A stretch of 64,000 bases of DNA from Pseudoduganella flava (GTDB lineage Bacteria > Pseudomonadota > Gammaproteobacteria > Burkholderiales > Burkholderiaceae_D): NCBI RefSeq assembly GCF_007830495.1, contig NZ_VLKW01000001.1, positions 496,001 through 560,000 of the forward strand, in the 5' to 3' direction. The stretch's first letter is position 1; each line of letters starts with the position of its first letter. Both the position numbers and the translations under genes were made by a program. This document shows positions 1 through 16,451 of the stretch, in pieces. The notes beneath the pieces are model-generated. The model saw only the letters and a list, made by a program, of their open reading frames with translations. It was not told where the DNA came from and did no database searches.

Positions 1-841
1 GCTGCGCGCCTACCTGGCACTGCCGGACGTGGCTGCGGCGGCACCTGTCGTGCGCCATGGCGCGATCGCGATCGCGAATCCCGTCACGGGCGACTTCGTG
101 CGGATGACGAACCACCACTGGGAATTCTCGATCGAGGGCATGCGCCAGGAGTGCGGCTTCGACGTGCTGGCCGTCGTCAACGACTTCACGGCGCTGGCCC
201 GCTCGCTGCCGTTCCTAGGTGACCAGAAGCGGCAGGTGGGCGGCGGCACGGCCGTGGCCGGCAGCCCGCTGGGCCTGATCGGCGCCGGCACCGGTCTCGG
301 TGTCTCCGGCCTGATTCCGTGCGCCAGCGGCTGGACGGCGCTGCTGTCCGAGGGCGGCCACGTCAGCTTCTCGCCCGTCAACGAGACGGAAGTGGCGATC
401 CTGCAGTTCGCCTGGCGCGAGTTCGAGCACGTGTCGGCCGAGCGCCTGATGTCCGGCGCCGGCATCGAGCTGATCTACCGTGCACTGGCGGACTACCGCA
501 AGGTGGCGGCCGAGCCGCTGTCGGCCGCCGACGTGGCGCGCCGCGCGCTGGACGGCACCTGCCCGCTGTGCGACGAGGCGATCGAAGCGTTCTGCGGCAT
601 GCTGGGCACGATCGCGGCCAACCTGGCCGTCACGCTGGGCGCGCAGGGCGGCATCTACATCGGCGGCGGCATCGTGCCGAAGCTGGGCGACCGTTTCGAC
701 CGGTCGGCGTTCCGCGCCCGCTTCGAGGCGAAGGGCCGGTTCCGCCAATACCTGTCCGCCATCCCGACGCATGTGATCACGGCGCAATACCCGGCCTTCC
801 TCGGCGTGTCCGCCATCCTGGCCGAGCGCCTCGCGGCCTGA
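1..841 (+). CDS. glk: Glucokinase, 5'-truncated by window edge
   Basis: The reading frame is open from base 2 to the TGA at 839-841, so the start and the N-terminal ATP-binding part lie outside the window. The visible 279 or so residues match the ROK-independent Glk family that phosphorylates glucose to glucose-6-phosphate in the cytoplasm. Seen motifs include [27 protein letters not shown] and [15 protein letters not shown], all in the usual family order. A terminator hairpin follows 31 bp after the stop. The family assignment is secure; the upstream partner genes cannot be seen. Confidence 0.9.
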   Translation, partial: LRAYLALPDVAAAAPVVRHGAIAIANPVTGDFVRMTNHHWEFSIEGMRQECGFDVLAVVNDFTALARSLPFLGDQKRQVGGGTAVAGSPLGLIGAGTGLGVSGLIPCASGWTALLSEGGHVSFSPVNETEVAILQFAWREFEHVSAERLMSGAGIELIYRALADYRKVAAEPLSAADVARRALDGTCPLCDEAIEAFCGMLGTIAANLAVTLGAQGGIYIGGGIVPKLGDRFDRSAFRARFEAKGRFRQYLSAIPTHVITAQYPAFLGVSAILAERLAA

Positions 842-871
842 TCGGTTAGAATATCCAGTTACGGTACGAGA

Positions 872-897
872 CCGCGAATTGCACTATTCGCGGTTTT
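872..897 (+). terminator. Rho-independent terminator after glk
   Basis: CCGCGAAT at 872-879 pairs exactly with ATTCGCGG at 886-893 across a six-base loop and is followed by TTTT. It lies just downstream of the glucokinase stop. The T-run is short, so termination may be partial. A weak TACAAT box at 904-909 follows and could drive scpB with a leader of about 230 nt. The rest of 898-1137 shows no convincing gene. Confidence 0.65.
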
Positions 898-1137
898 ATG
901 GAGTACAATGGCTGTTATTGGATGAAACGGCGCCGCTCGATCCAGAAGTTCTTCCGGGTAAAGCCGACAAGTTTTCCGGTCTGAAAACGATCCGTTGAAA
1001 ACGCACCCTCCATCTTTGACCTTCCGCCCCAGCGTATTTCCGGCACTTCTGTTCGCCGATATGCCTGGCTGCCACGCATCTGTATGCACTGTTGCATGCA
1101 CCTGCGCTGCGGGCCGGCGGCAACCACAAGTTGGCTT

Positions 1138-1848
1138 ATGGATACAGCTGAGGCGAAGAAAGTCCTCGAAACCGCGCTGCTATGCGCTCGCGAACCGTTA
1201 TCGATTCACAGCCTGAAAAAGCTGTTCGTCGATGTCGACGACCAGGGCCGCCCGCTGGGTGCCGGCGTCGGCGCCGACACGATCCGGATCCTGCTGGAGG
1301 AATTGCGGCAGGACTGGCAGGGCAGGGGCATCGAAGTGGTGGCCCTGTCCTCCGGCTGGCGCTTCCAGAGCCGGCCCGAATTGAAGCAGTACCTGGACCG
1401 TCTGAACCCGGAAAAGCCGCAGAAGTATTCCCGGGCGACGCTCGAGACGCTGGCGATCATCGCGTACCGCCAGCCGGTCACGCGCGGCGACATCGAGGAG
1501 ATCCGCGGCGTGACTGTGAACTCGCAGACGATCAAGATGCTGGAAGACCGCGGCTGGGTCGACGTCGTCGGCTACCGCGACGTGCTGGGCCGCCCGGCGC
1601 TCCTGGGAACCACGAAGCAGTTCCTGGACGACCTGGGGTTACAGTCGCTGTCCCAGCTGCCGCCTCTGCAGCAAATCAGCGATACGCAGAATGCCAATTC
1701 GATGGAAGTACTCGAAGCCGCGCTGCAGGAAAATTTCGAGAAGGCGGCGCATGCCGCCGAAGTCACTGACAATGAAGCGCCCGGGGAAGCAATCGCCGAT
1801 ACGGTGCAGGCGCCGCCCACGCTAGAAAACACGCATGAACAATACTGA
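1138..1848 (+). CDS. scpB: Segregation and condensation protein B
   Basis: ScpB is the winged-helix subunit of the SMC-ScpAB condensin that compacts and segregates the chromosome. The protein starts [15 protein letters not shown], a typical ScpB N-terminus. It carries the conserved [17 protein letters not shown] and [11 protein letters not shown] stretches of the two winged-helix domains, then an acidic, variable C-terminal tail. The ATG at 1138 is chosen because homology begins there; upstream ATGs at 1084 and 1096 would add residues unlike the family. No clear Shine-Dalgarno site precedes it. scpA, its usual partner, is not adjacent: glk lies upstream. The stop overlaps the rluB start by 14 bases, so the two genes are probably translationally coupled. 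Confidence 0.92.
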   Translation: MDTAEAKKVLETALLCAREPLSIHSLKKLFVDVDDQGRPLGAGVGADTIRILLEELRQDWQGRGIEVVALSSGWRFQSRPELKQYLDRLNPEKPQKYSRATLETLAIIAYRQPVTRGDIEEIRGVTVNSQTIKMLEDRGWVDVVGYRDVLGRPALLGTTKQFLDDLGLQSLSQLPPLQQISDTQNANSMEVLEAALQENFEKAAHAAEVTDNEAPGEAIADTVQAPPTLENTHEQY

Positions 1849-3802
1849 GAACATCATCGAGACCGGTGCGCCGGCCGAACCGGCCGTCAAGCCGAAGCGC
1901 CGCACGAAGGCGCAGATCGAAGCGGCGGCGTCCGCCGTCCAGGCGGACGACGCGGCCGCGCCGGCCAAGCCGAAGCGCACCCGTAAGGCCGCGGCGGCCG
2001 AACCCGCCGCCGCAGCGGTCGAGCAGGCTGCACCGGCAGCCGCCGTGGCAAGCGATGCTGCAGCCGATGCCGCAGCACCCGTGAAAAAACCGCGCACCCG
2101 CAAGCCGAAGGCCGAGGCAGCGCAGGAGCCGGCCGAGCAGGCCGTCCAGGCGGCGCCCGATGCACAACCGGCCGAGGAGCCGAAGCAGGCCCGCACGCCG
2201 CGCGGCCCGCGCCAGATGCGCGAACAGCGCGCGCTGCGCGATGCGCAGAGGGCTGAGCAGGCCGAGCAGGCGGCGCCGGCTGGCGACACCGCGGCACAAG
2301 CCGAAGCGCCGGCCCAGGCCGAGGCGGCACCGCAGGAACAGGCGGCGCGCGACGAGCAGCCGGGCCGCGGCCGCAACAAGGGCAAGAACGCCCGCGGCAA
2401 GGGTCAGCAGCAGCAGCGCGCCCAGGGGCAGAACCAGGGCCAGAACCAGGGCCAAGGTCAGAAGCCGGGCCAGAGGCAGGGCCAGCGCCAGGGGCAGAAG
2501 CCGGGCGGCAACGGCAAGATGAGCGACGCGGATGCCGTGTTCTCGTTCGTCACGTCCGAAGCGTTCGACAAGGAAGACGGCGCGCGCGGCAAGCAGCCGC
2601 AAAAGGCCGTGCGCCGCGACCTCACGGCCGAGGACGATGCACCGAAGCTGCACAAAGTGCTGGCCGAGGCCGGTCTGGGCTCGCGCCGCGACATGGAAGA
2701 CCTGATCATCGCCGGCCGCGTGTCGGTGAACGGCGAGCCGGCCCACATCGGCCAGCGCATCCTGCCGACGGATGCCGTGCGCATCAACGGCAAGCTGATC
2801 CAGCGGAAAGTCAGCAAGAAGCCGCCGCGCGTGCTGGTGTACCACAAGCCGGCCGGCGAGATCGTGTCGCACGACGACCCGGACGGCCGTCCGTCCGTGT
2901 TCGACCGCCTGCCGCAGATGAAGACGGGCAAATGGCTGGCCGTCGGCCGCCTGGACTTCAACACCGAAGGCCTGCTGCTGTTCACGACCTCCGGCGACCT
3001 GGCGAACCGCCTGATGCACCCGCGTTACAACATCGACCGTGAATACGCGGTGCGCACGCTGGGCGAGCTGGAAGAGGGCATGCGCCAGAAACTGCTGGCC
3101 GGCGTCGAGCTGGAAGACGGCCTGGCGCAGTTCTCGAAGATCGCCGATGGCGGCGGCGAAGGCGTCAACAAGTGGTACCGCGTGGTGATCGGCGAAGGCC
3201 GTAACCGCGAAGTGCGCCGCATGTTCGAAGCGGTCGGCCTGACCGTCTCGCGCCTGATCCGTACGCGTTACGGCGCGCTGACCCTGCCGTCGAACCTGAA
3301 GCGCGGCCGCTGGGAAGAAATGGAAGAAAATACCGTGCGCGACCTGCTGGCCGCCGTTGGCGTCGAGAAGAAGGGCGGCGGCGAGGCGAAGCAGGGCCGT
3401 GGCGACAAGCCGGGCAAGGTCGATGCGCGCGGCGAAGGTCGTGGCGAAGGTCGTGGCGAGAAGCGTCGCGAACCCAACTTCAACCGGATGGACGTGTCGA
3501 ACAAGAACGCCGACCCGTTCCCGCAGGCGGCCAAGGGCGGCCGCGGCCAGGGTGCCGGCAGCTACTTCGGCGCCGGTGCCGGCTCGGGCCGTCCGGGTGG
3601 CCGTCCGCAAGGTGGCGGCCTGGGCCGTCCAGGCCTGGGCGAGCCGGGTGGCCGTCCGGCCGGCGGCAAGGGCCGCGGCCCGCGCCAGCCGGATCCGCTG
3701 CAGACGACGTTCGGCTTCGGCGGCCAGCAGCAGCGCCGCGGCGGCGGTCAGCCGCGCGGCGGCGCGATCGATCACGGCATGCCGCGCCGCAGGAAGGCTT
3801 GA
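1835..3802 (+). CDS. rluB: 23S rRNA pseudouridine(2605) synthase with long disordered tails
   Basis: RluB converts U2605 of 23S rRNA to pseudouridine. The 655-residue protein is more than twice the length of enteric RluB. Residues 1-225 are Ala/Pro/Lys/Gln-rich low complexity, ending in repeated GQNQGQ and GQRQGQ units. An S4 RNA-binding domain follows ([20 protein letters not shown]), then the RsuA/RluB catalytic domain with [11 protein letters not shown], in which Asp374 is the predicted catalytic residue. A Gly/Arg-rich tail from about 510 ends in basic residues. The start overlaps scpB. Extended RluB proteins are common in Burkholderiales, but the tails vary and probably bind RNA (inference). 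Confidence 0.9.
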   Translation: MNNTENIIETGAPAEPAVKPKRRTKAQIEAAASAVQADDAAAPAKPKRTRKAAAAEPAAAAVEQAAPAAAVASDAAADAAAPVKKPRTRKPKAEAAQEPAEQAVQAAPDAQPAEEPKQARTPRGPRQMREQRALRDAQRAEQAEQAAPAGDTAAQAEAPAQAEAAPQEQAARDEQPGRGRNKGKNARGKGQQQQRAQGQNQGQNQGQGQKPGQRQGQRQGQKPGGNGKMSDADAVFSFVTSEAFDKEDGARGKQPQKAVRRDLTAEDDAPKLHKVLAEAGLGSRRDMEDLIIAGRVSVNGEPAHIGQRILPTDAVRINGKLIQRKVSKKPPRVLVYHKPAGEIVSHDDPDGRPSVFDRLPQMKTGKWLAVGRLDFNTEGLLLFTTSGDLANRLMHPRYNIDREYAVRTLGELEEGMRQKLLAGVELEDGLAQFSKIADGGGEGVNKWYRVVIGEGRNREVRRMFEAVGLTVSRLIRTRYGALTLPSNLKRGRWEEMEENTVRDLLAAVGVEKKGGGEAKQGRGDKPGKVDARGEGRGEGRGEKRREPNFNRMDVSNKNADPFPQAAKGGRGQGAGSYFGAGAGSGRPGGRPQGGGLGRPGLGEPGGRPAGGKGRGPRQPDPLQTTFGFGGQQQRRGGGQPRGGAIDHGMPRRRKA

Positions 3803-3974
3803 ATCAGCCGCAAGGCTTGATTCCCCGCCGGGCGTCCGCATATCGGATGCCTCGGCGTCTCCGGCAGTACCATGGTGGAGCGGCGGACCTGAATGGCACC
3901 CGCCGCAGCCATTCCCGGCAGTAAAAACACAACCTTGCCACTGTTGTAACGGCGTCCTATTGCCCTTTGCGGCA

Positions 3975-4003
3975 TTGCAGCGAAATCAATGACGCGTTAT
4001 AAT
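3975..4003 (+). promoter_or_regulatory. Sigma-70 promoter of the rimP-nusA-infB operon
   Basis: TTGCAG at 3975-3980 and TATAAT at 3998-4003 are separated by exactly 17 bases, a near-consensus sigma-70 promoter. Transcription would start near 4010, giving a leader of about 164 nt before the rimP TTG codon. That leader contains the hairpin at 4076-4091. The remainder of the 3803-3974 gap holds no gene I can support. Confidence 0.8.
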
Positions 4004-4070
4004 AAGCGGCCTAGTAAAAGTTCTTCGCAGGGTTTGTTTGCTGAGAGTGCTTTCATCTGGCTGGAGTACA

Positions 4071-4100
4071 AAAAGATGGGCAGTTGCCCATTTTTTTTTT
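4071..4100 (+). terminator. Attenuator-like intrinsic terminator in the rimP leader
   Basis: ATGGGC (4076-4081), loop AGTT and GCCCAT (4086-4091) form a perfect hairpin followed by ten T residues (4091-4100) and preceded by five A residues. It lies inside the leader, between the promoter at 3975-4003 and the rimP start at 4174. It would therefore stop transcription before the operon unless read through. Premature terminators upstream of rimP are known in other proteobacteria as rimP leaders; whether this one is homologous is inference. Confidence 0.7.
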
Positions 4101-4173
4101 GCTCACGGTAAATGAGCCGTTTTTTGAAGGTCACGTCGCACAGGGCGGCGCAGGCCGATCTGGAGATTTTCTT

Positions 4174-6224
<2,051 letters not shown>

Positions 6225-6277
6225 AGCCGACAGCAAAAGCATTTATCATCTACGCGACACATAGAAAAGAGGACTGA

Positions 6278-9151
6278 ATGGCGAGTAACAACGTAGCCCA
6301 ATTTGCCACCGAACTGAAGATGCCTGCAGACTTGCTGCTGACGCAGCTGCGTTCCGCCGGCGTCGAGAAGAGTTCGGCGTCAGATCCATTGTCGAAAGAT
6401 GATAAGGACAAGCTGCTGGAGCACCTGCGCCGCACGCACGGCGCAGCGGGTCAAACCGAAAAGAAAAAGATCACGGTAACGCGCAAGGAAACGACCGAGA
6501 TCAAGCAAGCCGACGCCACCGGCAAGTCGCGCACCATCCAGGTCGAGGTGCGCAAGAAGCGCACGTTCGTCCAGCGCGACGACTTGCCGGCGACGACGGC
6601 CGCCCCGGCCGCGCCCGTGATCGACGCCGCCGAACGCGCCCGCCGCGAGGAAGAGGCGCGCCGCCAGGCCGAGCTGATCGCCCGCCAGGAAGCGGAACTG
6701 CGCGAGAAGCAGGAACGCCTGGCGAAGCTGGACGCCGAGAAGGAAGCGCAAGCCAAGGCCACCGCCGCCGCCGAAGCGGAAGCGAAGCGCCGTGCCGACG
6801 AGGAAGCCGCCAAGGCTGCCGCCGAGCAGGCTGCGAAGAACGCCGCCGAGAAGGCCGGCGCGCTGGACGCTGCCAAGCGTGCCGAGGCCGATGCGGCCGA
6901 GAAGAAGCGTGCCGAGCAGGCTGAGGAAGCGAAGAAGAAGGCCGAGCAGGCCGCCAAGGAAGCCGCCGAGCGCGCCGAAGCCACCGAGCGTGCGCGCAAG
7001 GCCGTGGCCGACGAAGTCGCCCAGATCAAGGCGATGATGGCACAGCCGCGCCGCGTGATGAAGGCACCGGAACCGGCGCCCGCGCCGGTCAAGCCGAAGG
7101 CTCCCGAAGGCACGCTGCACAAGCCGGCCGACAAGAAGCCCGCCACGGCGACGCCGGCGGCAGGCGACAAGAAGGACGACAAGAAGCCGGGCGATCGCAA
7201 GTCGATCAAGTCGGCCAATGTATCCTCGACGTGGTCCGACGACGCCAAGAAGCGCGGCGCGCCGGGCGGCACGAAAGGCCGCGGCAATGCCGCGCCGACG
7301 GGCCGCGACGGCTGGCGCGGTGCCGGCGGCAAGGGCCGCGGTCGCAATTCGCATGACGACCGCGAATCGAACTTCCAGGCGCCGACCGAGGCGATCGTCA
7401 AGGAAGTGCACGTGCCGGAAACGATCACCGTGGCCGAACTGGCCCACAAGATGGCCGTCAAGGCATCCGAGGTGATCAAGCAGCTGATGAAGCTGGGCCA
7501 GATGTGCACGATCAACCAGGTGCTGGACCAGGAAACGGCGATGATCGTCGTCGAGGAAATGGGCCACAAGGCGTTCGCCGCCGCGGTGGACGATCCGGAA
7601 GCGCTGCTGGCCGACCAGGGCGAGCACGCCGAGTTCGAGTCGAAGCCGCGCGCACCGGTCGTTACCGTCATGGGTCACGTCGACCACGGCAAGACCTCGC
7701 TGCTGGACTACATCCGCCGCGCCAAGGTCGCGTCGGGCGAAGCCGGCGGCATCACGCAGCACATCGGCGCTTACCACGTCGATACGCCGCGCGGCATGAT
7801 CACGTTCCTGGACACCCCGGGCCACGAAGCCTTCACGGCGATGCGTGCCCGCGGTGCGAAGGCCACCGACATCGTCATCCTGGTGGTGGCGGCGGACGAC
7901 GGCGTGATGCCGCAGACGAAGGAAGCGATCGCCCACGCGAAAGCGGCCGGCGTGCCGCTGGTGGTGGCGATCAACAAGATCGACAAACCGGGCGGTAACC
8001 TGGAGCGCGTGACGCAGGAACTGATCTCCGAAGGCGTGGTGCCGGAAGAATACGGCGGCGATTCGCCGTTCGTGCCGGTGTCCGCGAAGACGGGCCAGGG
8101 CATCGACTCGCTGCTGGAAAACGTGCTGCTGCAAGCCGAAGTGCTGGAACTGAAGGCACCGGTGGAATCGCCGGCACGCGGCCTCGTCGTCGAAGCCCGT
8201 CTGGACAAGGGCCGCGGCCCGGTCGCGACGATCCTGGTGCAGTCGGGTACCCTGAAGCGCGGCGACGTCGTGCTGGCCGGTTCCTCGTACGGCCGGGTGC
8301 GTGCGATGCTGGACGAGAACGGCAAGTCGATCGCCGAAGCGGGTCCGTCGATCCCGGTCGAGATCCAGGGCCTGACGGAAGTGCCGGCCGCCGGCGAAGA
8401 AGCGATGGTGATGGCGGACGAGCGCAAGGCGCGTGAAATCGGCCTGTTCCGTCAAGGTAAGTTCCGCGACGTGAAGCTGGCGAAGCAGCAGGCGGCAAAG
8501 CTGGAGAACATGTTCGACCAGATGGCCGAAGGCGAAGTGAAGAACGTGCCGCTGATCGTCAAGACCGACGTGCAGGGTTCGCAGGAAGCGCTGGTGGGTT
8601 CGCTGCAGAAGCTGTCCACCTCGGAAGTCCGGGTGCAGATCGTGCACGCGGCCGTCGGCGGCATCACGGAATCGGACGTCAACCTGGCGACCGCGTCGAA
8701 GGCAGTCATCATCGGCTTCAACGCCCGTGCCGACGCCCAGGCGCGCAAGCTGGCCGAAGCCAACGGCGTGGACATCCGCTACTACAACATCATCTACGAC
8801 GCGATCGAAGAGGTGAAGGCGGCGATGTCCGGCATGCTGGCACCGGAGAAGCGCGAGCACATCACGGGTCAGGTCGAGATCCGCCAGGTGATCCTGGTCT
8901 CGAAGGTCGGCGCGATCGCCGGCTGCCTGGTGACGGACGGTGTCGTCAAGCGTACGTCGTCGGTACGCCTGCTGCGCAACAATATCGTTGTGTGGACGGG
9001 CGAGATCGACTCGCTGAAGCGCTTCAAGGACGATGCGAAGGAAGTGCGCGCCGGTCTCGAGTGCGGCCTGTCGCTGAAGAACTACAACGACATCCAGGTT
9101 GGCGACACCCTCGAGGTGTTCGAGATCCAGGAAGTGGCACGTACGCTGTAA
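6278..9151 (+). CDS. infB: Translation initiation factor IF-2
   Basis: IF-2 is the GTPase that places initiator tRNA on the 30S subunit. The 957-residue protein has an IF2_N domain at the start, a long Ala/Lys/Glu-rich coiled-coil linker (roughly residues 110-260), a second IF2_N-type domain near 370-440 and the G domain. GHVDHGKTS (from residue 466), DTPGHEAF and NKIDKPG are the G1, G3 and G4 motifs. Domains II-IV follow and end in the conserved fMet-tRNA binding part. GAGGA stands four bases before the ATG. It is the central gene of the rimP-nusA-infB-rbfA-truB cluster. Confidence 0.97.
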   Translation: MASNNVAQFATELKMPADLLLTQLRSAGVEKSSASDPLSKDDKDKLLEHLRRTHGAAGQTEKKKITVTRKETTEIKQADATGKSRTIQVEVRKKRTFVQRDDLPATTAAPAAPVIDAAERARREEEARRQAELIARQEAELREKQERLAKLDAEKEAQAKATAAAEAEAKRRADEEAAKAAAEQAAKNAAEKAGALDAAKRAEADAAEKKRAEQAEEAKKKAEQAAKEAAERAEATERARKAVADEVAQIKAMMAQPRRVMKAPEPAPAPVKPKAPEGTLHKPADKKPATATPAAGDKKDDKKPGDRKSIKSANVSSTWSDDAKKRGAPGGTKGRGNAAPTGRDGWRGAGGKGRGRNSHDDRESNFQAPTEAIVKEVHVPETITVAELAHKMAVKASEVIKQLMKLGQMCTINQVLDQETAMIVVEEMGHKAFAAAVDDPEALLADQGEHAEFESKPRAPVVTVMGHVDHGKTSLLDYIRRAKVASGEAGGITQHIGAYHVDTPRGMITFLDTPGHEAFTAMRARGAKATDIVILVVAADDGVMPQTKEAIAHAKAAGVPLVVAINKIDKPGGNLERVTQELISEGVVPEEYGGDSPFVPVSAKTGQGIDSLLENVLLQAEVLELKAPVESPARGLVVEARLDKGRGPVATILVQSGTLKRGDVVLAGSSYGRVRAMLDENGKSIAEAGPSIPVEIQGLTEVPAAGEEAMVMADERKAREIGLFRQGKFRDVKLAKQQAAKLENMFDQMAEGEVKNVPLIVKTDVQGSQEALVGSLQKLSTSEVRVQIVHAAVGGITESDVNLATASKAVIIGFNARADAQARKLAEANGVDIRYYNIIYDAIEEVKAAMSGMLAPEKREHITGQVEIRQVILVSKVGAIAGCLVTDGVVKRTSSVRLLRNNIVVWTGEIDSLKRFKDDAKEVRAGLECGLSLKNYNDIQVGDTLEVFEIQEVARTL

Positions 9152-9170
9152 TCGCAGTACGCGGTATCCG

Positions 9171-9226
9171 TGGCGGGTGCCGCCCCCTCCGCCTGAGCGG
9201 GGGAGGGCGCCACCCGCCATTTTTTT
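9171..9226 (+). terminator. Strong hairpin with T-run between infB and rbfA
   Basis: TGGCGGGTG at 9171-9179 pairs with CACCCGCCA at 9211-9219, and an inner GC-rich arm extends the stem. A run of seven T residues ends at 9226. By shape this is a good intrinsic terminator placed inside what is usually one operon, only 14 bp before rbfA. It could lower rbfA-truB expression relative to infB, or mark a processing site. I see no clear new promoter in the 14 bases that remain. Confidence 0.75.
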
Positions 9227-9240
9227 ATTGGTAGGACATC

Positions 9241-9648
9241 ATGGCCAAACATAGCAAATCCATTCCCCAGCGCGGCCTGCGCGTGGCGGACCAGATCCAG
9301 AAAGACCTCTCCGAGCTGATCGCGTTCGAGCTGAAGGACCCGCGCGTCGGCATGCTGACGCTCGCCGAGGTGCAGCTGACGCCGGACTACGCGCACGCGA
9401 AGGTGTACTTCACGATGCTCAAGGACGATCCGGACACCGTGAAGAACACGCTGGCCGGCCTGCAAGCGGCCGCCGGCTACCTGCGCAACCAGCTGGGCAA
9501 GCGCCTGCACATCCACACGCTGCCCCAGCTGCACTTCGTGCACGACACGAGCGCTTCGCGCGGCATGGCGATGTCGGCGCTGATCGACCAGGCCAACGCC
9601 ACCCGCGCGGCCGACTATGAAGAGCAGCAGGAACAAGACAAAGAATGA
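9241..9648 (+). CDS. rbfA: 30S ribosome-binding factor RbfA
   Basis: RbfA is a KH-fold factor for 16S rRNA 5'-end processing and cold adaptation. The 135 residues contain [34 protein letters not shown] and the C-terminal [15 protein letters not shown] typical of the family. The start follows the hairpin at 9171-9226. The stop overlaps the truB ATG in an ATGA arrangement, so translation of the two is coupled. Confidence 0.95.
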   Translation: MAKHSKSIPQRGLRVADQIQKDLSELIAFELKDPRVGMLTLAEVQLTPDYAHAKVYFTMLKDDPDTVKNTLAGLQAAAGYLRNQLGKRLHIHTLPQLHFVHDTSASRGMAMSALIDQANATRAADYEEQQEQDKE

Positions 9649-10583
9649 CCCAGCAGAAGGTGAAGCGGCCGCGCGACCTCGTCGACGGCGTGCTGCTGCT
9701 CGACAAGCCCGTGGGCCTGTCGTCGAACGACGCGTTGATCAAGGCGAAGCGCGTGCTGAACGCTAAGAAGGCCGGCCACACCGGCACGCTGGACCCATTC
9801 GCGACTGGCTTGCTGCCGCTGTGCTTTGGCGAAGCGACGAAGTTCTCGCAAGACCTGCTGGAAGCGGACAAGACCTACGTGACGACCGTGCACCTGGGCG
9901 TGCGCACCGATACGGGCGACACGGAAGGGCAGGTACTGGAAACGCGCGACGTCGACGTGACGCTCGCGCAGATCGAAGCGGTCCTCGCGCGGTTCCGTGG
10001 CCCGATCGCCCAGGTGCCGCCGATGTACTCGGCATTGAAGCGCGACGGCAAGCCGCTGTACGAATACGCGCGCGCCGGCGTCACGCTGGAACGCGAAGCG
10101 CGCAACGTGACGATCCACAAGCTCGAACTGCTCTCCTACGAGGCGCCGTTCCTGAAGCTGGAAGCCACGGTCAGCAAGGGCACGTACATCCGCGTGCTGG
10201 GCGAGGACATCGGCGCCGCACTCGGCTGCGGCGCGCACCTGAACGCGCTGCGCCGCACGGGTGTTGGCGCTTTACAGGCGTCGAACATGGTCACGCTCGA
10301 AGCGCTGCAGGCGCACGAAGCACCGCTGTCGCTGCTGGCGCCCGTCGATGCGCTCCTGTCGTCGTTCCCGCGCATCGCGCTGACGGCGGAGCTGGCGAAA
10401 CGCTTCCTGAACGGCCAGCGGCTGCCGCTGGGGAAGGAGCCGGAGATCGTCACGCCGGCGCCGTACGAAGGGCGGGTACGCGTGTATGAGCAGGACCGCC
10501 TGCTCGGCACCGGCGTGCTGGGCGAGTGGGCGATCCTGGCGCCGGAACGGCTGATCGCGGCGGCGCCGGCAGCCCAGGCCTGA
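9645..10583 (+). CDS. truB: tRNA pseudouridine(55) synthase TruB
   Basis: TruB makes pseudouridine 55 in the T-loop of tRNAs. The 312-residue protein shows [15 protein letters not shown] near the start and the catalytic motif [15 protein letters not shown], whose Asp is the nucleophile. [17 protein letters not shown], the thumb loop and the C-terminal PUA-like region follow. The gene overlaps rbfA by four bases. It converges on the PAP2 gene with only seven bases between stops and no recognisable terminator. Confidence 0.96.
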   Translation: MTQQKVKRPRDLVDGVLLLDKPVGLSSNDALIKAKRVLNAKKAGHTGTLDPFATGLLPLCFGEATKFSQDLLEADKTYVTTVHLGVRTDTGDTEGQVLETRDVDVTLAQIEAVLARFRGPIAQVPPMYSALKRDGKPLYEYARAGVTLEREARNVTIHKLELLSYEAPFLKLEATVSKGTYIRVLGEDIGAALGCGAHLNALRRTGVGALQASNMVTLEALQAHEAPLSLLAPVDALLSSFPRIALTAELAKRFLNGQRLPLGKEPEIVTPAPYEGRVRVYEQDRLLGTGVLGEWAILAPERLIAAAPAAQA

Positions 10584-10590
10584 CGCCCAC

Positions 10591-11202
10591 TCAGAACGCC
10601 TTCCGAAACCCCACGTACACCCCGCCGGGGATCGCGCGCAGCGTCCATGGCCCGTGCCGGTGCTCGACGTAGCCGACGGCCACGCCGAGCGCCAGGCCCG
10701 CCAGCACATCGGTCTGCCAGTGCGAGCGCGTCTCCACGCGCGACACCATCTCGTAGGCGGGCACGGCGGCCAGCAGCCACACGGCGGGGTACTCGTCGGC
10801 GAATTCGAGGATCAGCGGTGTCACGGCGGCTGCCGTCGATGCCACGTGGCCGCTGGGGAAGCTGCGGCCGTGCTTGAACCAGAGGCCCGGATCGTCCGTC
10901 TCGGATGGCCGCTCGCGGCCGAACACCCGCTTCAGCCCGTCCGCCGCCACGTCCGCCAGGACGAACCCTTCGGCACCTTGCCACATCGCGCGCCCGGCCC
11001 CGTCTTCGCTGCCGAGCCAGATCGCACCGGCGACGGTGGCGATTAATGCCGTGTTCGATACAAAGTCCGCATGCCGCCAGAGCGGGCTCGGCGTGCCGCT
11101 GGTGCGCCGGTCCAGCAAGGTGTCGGCATGCGCCAGCGTACCGAGCAGGCACAGCCAGCAGAGCAGCAGGGAGATCAATGAGCGGATCGACAGTCGGGTC
11201 AT
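10591..11202 (-). CDS. PAP2-family phosphatase, exported or membrane-anchored
   Basis: The 203-residue protein has a hydrophobic signal-like segment at residues 8-26. It carries all three parts of the PAP2 phosphatase signature: KRVFGRERP, SFPSGHVAS and SRVETRSHWQTDVLAG. The histidines of the second and third parts are the expected catalytic residues. Such enzymes dephosphorylate lipid phosphates such as undecaprenyl pyrophosphate, or nucleotides; the substrate cannot be told here. Few membrane spans are visible, so a periplasmic acid-phosphatase-like role is possible. It lies 84 bp downstream of the histidine kinase on the same strand and may be cotranscribed with it. Confidence 0.85.
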   Translation of the reverse strand: MTRLSIRSLISLLLCWLCLLGTLAHADTLLDRRTSGTPSPLWRHADFVSNTALIATVAGAIWLGSEDGAGRAMWQGAEGFVLADVAADGLKRVFGRERPSETDDPGLWFKHGRSFPSGHVASTAAAVTPLILEFADEYPAVWLLAAVPAYEMVSRVETRSHWQTDVLAGLALGVAVGYVEHRHGPWTLRAIPGGVYVGFRKAF

Positions 11203-11286
11203 GGGCGCCTCCTGTCCCGATCATACGGGCGCACGGAGCGCGGCACGGTTCACGTCCGCCGCCGCAGCGCCATGCTTTGAAGCGCA

Positions 11287-14133
<2,847 letters not shown>

Positions 14134-14236
14134 GGCTAACTGGGCTATGACTAGTGCCAGCATGCCACGGCGCGCCGCGCGCTTCGGTGATCCACACCAC
14201 ACAGCCGCCCGTCTTCTTTCTGGCCCCGGAGGCTCA

Positions 14237-14245
14237 TGCTATACT
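14237..14245 (+). promoter_or_regulatory. Extended -10 promoter of typA
   Basis: TGCTATACT is an extended -10 element (TGn plus TATACT). The -35 region is poor, which is usual for this promoter type. Transcription would begin near 14252, leaving a leader of about 100 nt. The 220-bp gap between the divergent histidine kinase and typA otherwise shows no gene. Confidence 0.6.
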
Positions 14246-14353
14246 AGTGGGTTCAGTGCACCCGCACCTGCCGGGGCGCCTGCTCGACAGCAGTCGGCGG
14301 GAGTCACGCAAGTAGCTTCGGCGCCCCACAGTTTTACTGCAAACACAACGACC

Positions 14354-16189
<1,836 letters not shown>

Positions 16190-16210
16190 GCCTCGCGCTG
16201 CGCTTCACCA

Positions 16211-16246
16211 AAACCCGCCGGTTCGCAAGAGCCGGCGGGTTTTTTC
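16211..16246 (+). terminator. Intrinsic terminator after typA
   Basis: AACCCGCCGG at 16212-16221 pairs with CCGGCGGGTT at 16232-16241 around a short loop, and six T residues follow. It stands about 20 bases after the typA stop and separates it from the receptor operon downstream. Confidence 0.9.
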
Positions 16247-16291
16247 ATTTGGGCCGCCAACGCGCGCGCGATCGCGCGTTTCGCTCAATCC

Positions 16292-16371
16292 GATGATCGA
16301 AACGGGCCGTTAATCATCATTCTGATTCTTTGATTGCGCGATGTCTGCGAACGGCGTGCGTCACCTAGAAT
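16292..16371 (+). promoter_or_regulatory. Inverted repeat and -10 box upstream of the TonB receptor
   Basis: GATGAT (16292-16297) and ATCATC (16313-16318) form an inverted repeat extended inward by AACGG/CCGTT, a plausible regulator operator. TAGAAT at 16366-16371 is a possible -10, without a good -35. The arrangement, an operator upstream of a weak promoter, would fit induction by an oligosaccharide-responsive regulator. This is inference; no regulator gene is adjacent. Confidence 0.4.
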
Positions 16372-16451
16372 GCAAAAAAATAGCTGGCCCAGCAGCACGG
16401 GCCGGTCCATCAGTACAGGCCTTCTAGGGCCGTCATTCGGAGGAGATGAAC

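Noticed and set aside
859-1129. Minus-strand reading frames of 70-80 residues upstream of scpB
   Set aside because: Short, without ribosome site or familiar sequence, and overlapping a terminator and leader region.
1763-3841. 692-residue minus-strand reading frame opposite rluB
   Set aside because: The product is an Ala/Arg/Leu-rich low-complexity shadow of a high-GC gene; the plus strand encodes a clear RluB.
3772-3975. 67-residue minus-strand reading frame after rluB
   Set aside because: Overlaps the rluB end and the promoter region; no ribosome site and no family features.
6380-9220. 946-residue minus-strand reading frame opposite infB
   Set aside because: Antisense shadow with His/Arg/Asp-rich composition; infB is certain on the plus strand.
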